The position numbers and the translations under genes were made by a program. The notes beneath the pieces were generated by a model. It was given only the letters and a program-made list of their open reading frames with translations, was not told the origin of the DNA and ran no database searches. From contig JAAFHE010000119.1 of the NCBI GenBank assembly GCA_013298265.1, positions 1 through 8,636 on the forward strand: a stretch of DNA of 8,636 nucleotides. The letters run 5' to 3'. Origin of the DNA: Lysobacterales bacterium. GTDB lineage: Bacteria > Pseudomonadota > Gammaproteobacteria > Xanthomonadales > Rhodanobacteraceae. The first letter of the stretch is position 1, and the number at the start of each line of letters is the position of its first letter. Of the stretch, positions 7,627 to 8,636 are shown in pieces.

Positions 7627-7701
7627 ACGGGACCGGAGGAACAATTTCCGCAGCCATAGCTGATTGGTTGCAGTTTGCACACCCGGATGCGACGGTCCCG
7701 T
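7627..7701. repeat. Perfect 9-bp inverted repeat upstream of mdtA
   Basis: ACGGGACCG at 7627-7635 and CGGTCCCGT at 7693-7701 are exact reverse complements, separated by 57 bases, and fill the spacer between the response-regulator stop codon (7702) and the mdtA leader. The intervening sequence is less GC-rich than its surroundings and includes GGAA-N4-TTCC on the minus strand (7638-7649). TGCGACGG occurs twice as a direct repeat, at 7611-7618 and 7688-7695; it contains GCGAC, which resembles the GCGNC half-site reported for PrrA/RegA proteins. This may be an operator region or a long stem in the leader RNA, or chance in GC-rich DNA. Confidence 0.4.
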
Positions 7702-8256
7702 TCATGGGTTGCCCCGCTCGCGCACCGGATGCTTGGCCAGCTTGCGCTGCAGGGTGCGCCGGTGCAGGCCGAGGCGACGCGCCGCCTCGGAGATGTTGCC
7801 CTCGCTCTCGACCAGCACGCGCTGGATATGTTCCCACTCGAGCCGGCGCAGCGGCGGCGCGCGCTCAGCGCCGCTCGCGACGACCTCAGGGTCGCCGTCG
7901 TCGTCGCGCAGCGCACGCACGATGGCGTCGGCGTCGACCGGCTTGGCCAGGTAGTCGTGCGCGCCGCGTTTGATCGCTTCGACCGCGGTTGCGATAGAGG
8001 CGTAGCCGGTCAGCAGCAGGATGCGTAGCTGCGGCGCGATCGCGAGTAGCTGCGGGATCAGCGCGAGGCCGTTGTCGGCCCCGAGCTTGAGATCGAGCAC
8101 GGCGTGCGTCGGGTGCTCGCGCCGCAGCAGCGCCAGCGCGCCGGCCGCGTCATGCGCGACGCTGACCGCGAAACCGCGCGCGACCAGTGCGCGGGCGAGG
8201 ACGCGTGCGAAGGTTTCGTCATCATCGATCAGCAGCAGACGTTCGGGCTTGTCCAT
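7702..8256 (-). CDS. regA: Response regulator, RegA/PrrA/ActR type, Fis-like DNA-binding domain
   Basis: 184-residue cytoplasmic response regulator and probable transcription factor. The receiver domain (about 5-117) has the acidic pocket D11-D12, phosphoacceptor D55 in AVLDLKLG, switch residue T83 in LLLTGYAS and K105 in YLAKPVD. The C-terminal Fis-type helix-turn-helix (about 139-175) carries WEHIQRVL, NISEAARRLG and LHRRTLQRKL, a close match to the RegA family recognition helix. The family normally works as a redox-responsive regulator of respiration and related genes. The start at 8256 (MDKPERLLLIDDD) is chosen because the receiver fold begins there. Longer in-frame starts extend into sequence coding for the kinase in another frame. 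It overlaps the kinase end by 35 bases, so the two are co-transcribed. The ribosome binding site is weak, in keeping with coupling. The linker (118-138) is acidic and lacks the poly-proline run seen in classical RegA. The symbol is by family; orthology is not proven. Confidence 0.9.
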   Translation of the reverse strand: MDKPERLLLIDDDETFARVLARALVARGFAVSVAHDAAGALALLRREHPTHAVLDLKLGADNGLALIPQLLAIAPQLRILLLTGYASIATAVEAIKRGAHDYLAKPVDADAIVRALRDDDGDPEVVASGAERAPPLRRLEWEHIQRVLVESEGNISEAARRLGLHRRTLQRKLAKHPVRERGNP

Positions 8257-8636
8257 GCGAGGCAGGTTCCGCGGAATCGGGTGAAGGGGGGGCGACGGCC
8301 TCTGCAGCCAGCAGCGGCCGCAACGGCAGGGCGAGCACGGTTTCCACGCCGGCACCAACCGCCTCACGGGCGTACAGGTTACCGCCGAGGCGTTCGGCGG
8401 TCGCATCAGCCAGTGCCAGACCGATGCCCAGCCCCGTGCTCTTGCTGCTCTGGAACGGCGAGCCGAGTACAGCGGCCATGCCGGCGGCAAAGCCCGCGCC
8501 TTCGTCATGCACGCGGAATTCGAGCGTGTCGCCGCTCACCTGCACCTGCAGCGCGATGCGGTCGGCCTGGTTGGCGAGCGAGGCGTCGGCGCCATTGTTG
8601 AGCAGGTTCAGCAGCGCGTGGCGCAGTCCGGCCGGC
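8222..8636 (-). CDS. regB: Sensor histidine kinase, RegB/PrrB-like, C-terminal part (5' end outside window)
   Basis: Only the last 137 residues are visible; the start lies beyond the right edge. They form most of an HATPase_c domain: N-box LRHALLNLLNNGADAS at visible residues 4-19, G1 box DEGAG (44-48), F-box SPFQSSKS around 61, and G2 box GLGIGLALADATAERLGG (68-85). PFQSSKSTGLGIGLALA resembles RegB-type kinases, and the RegA-like partner supports that. The sensor, quinone-binding and phospho-acceptor regions are not in the window, so the signal cannot be read here. After the domain comes a 30-residue Ala/Pro-rich tail ending at the TGA at 8222-8224. Its last codons overlap the response-regulator start. 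It is predicted to phosphorylate D55 of that regulator. Confidence 0.85.
   Translation of the reverse strand, partial: PAGLRHALLNLLNNGADASLANQADRIALQVQVSGDTLEFRVHDEGAGFAAGMAAVLGSPFQSSKSTGLGIGLALADATAERLGGNLYAREAVGAGVETVLALPLRPLLAAEAVAPPSPDSAEPASHGQARTSAADR

Noticed and set aside
7702..8508. Longer 268-codon version of the response regulator
   Set aside because: The extra N-terminal codons overlap the kinase catalytic domain in a different frame and match nothing in the receiver family. The start at 8256 begins right before the receiver fold.

Overview
The window is GC-rich proteobacterial DNA. Every gene I can support lies on the minus strand, so the transcription order runs from right to left: a RegB/PrrB-like sensor histidine kinase (C-terminal part only, entering at the right edge), a RegA/PrrA-like response regulator, an MdtA/MuxA-type periplasmic adaptor, an MdtB/MuxB-type RND pump subunit, and an MdtC/MuxC-type RND pump subunit (cut by the left edge before its last membrane segments). 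The protein types, high GC and a C/G-rich inverted-repeat family between two of the genes suggest a gammaproteobacterium, perhaps of the Xanthomonadales (Lysobacterales). That placement is inference only.

Layout. 8222-8636: end of the kinase. 7702-8256: the response regulator, whose start overlaps the kinase end by 35 bases in another frame. 7541-7701: a 161-base spacer with a good ribosome binding site for the adaptor and a perfect 9-bp inverted repeat. 6320-7540: the adaptor. 5891-6319: an unusually long 429-base spacer holding a MITE/REP-like element of about 207 bases with near-identical inverted ends. 2756-5890: the first pump subunit. 1-2759: the second pump subunit, coupled to the first by an ATGA stop/start overlap.

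How they work together. MdtA, MdtB and MdtC homologues form a tripartite efflux pump in which B and C make a mixed inner-membrane trimer and A bridges to an outer-membrane channel. No channel gene is in the window; in muxABC-opmB-type loci it follows the second pump gene, which would be beyond the left edge. The neighbouring two-component pair belongs to the redox-responsive RegBA/PrrBA type and is on the same strand just upstream, so it is a natural candidate regulator of the pump.

I did not find an undescribed multi-gene system. The points most worth a second look are: the repeat element that separates the adaptor from the pump genes; the glycine-run switch loop in the MdtC-like subunit and a second glycine run close by; and the pairing of a RegBA-type regulator with a drug-efflux operon. 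The many long reading frames on the plus strand and in other minus frames are shadows of these genes, produced by high GC.
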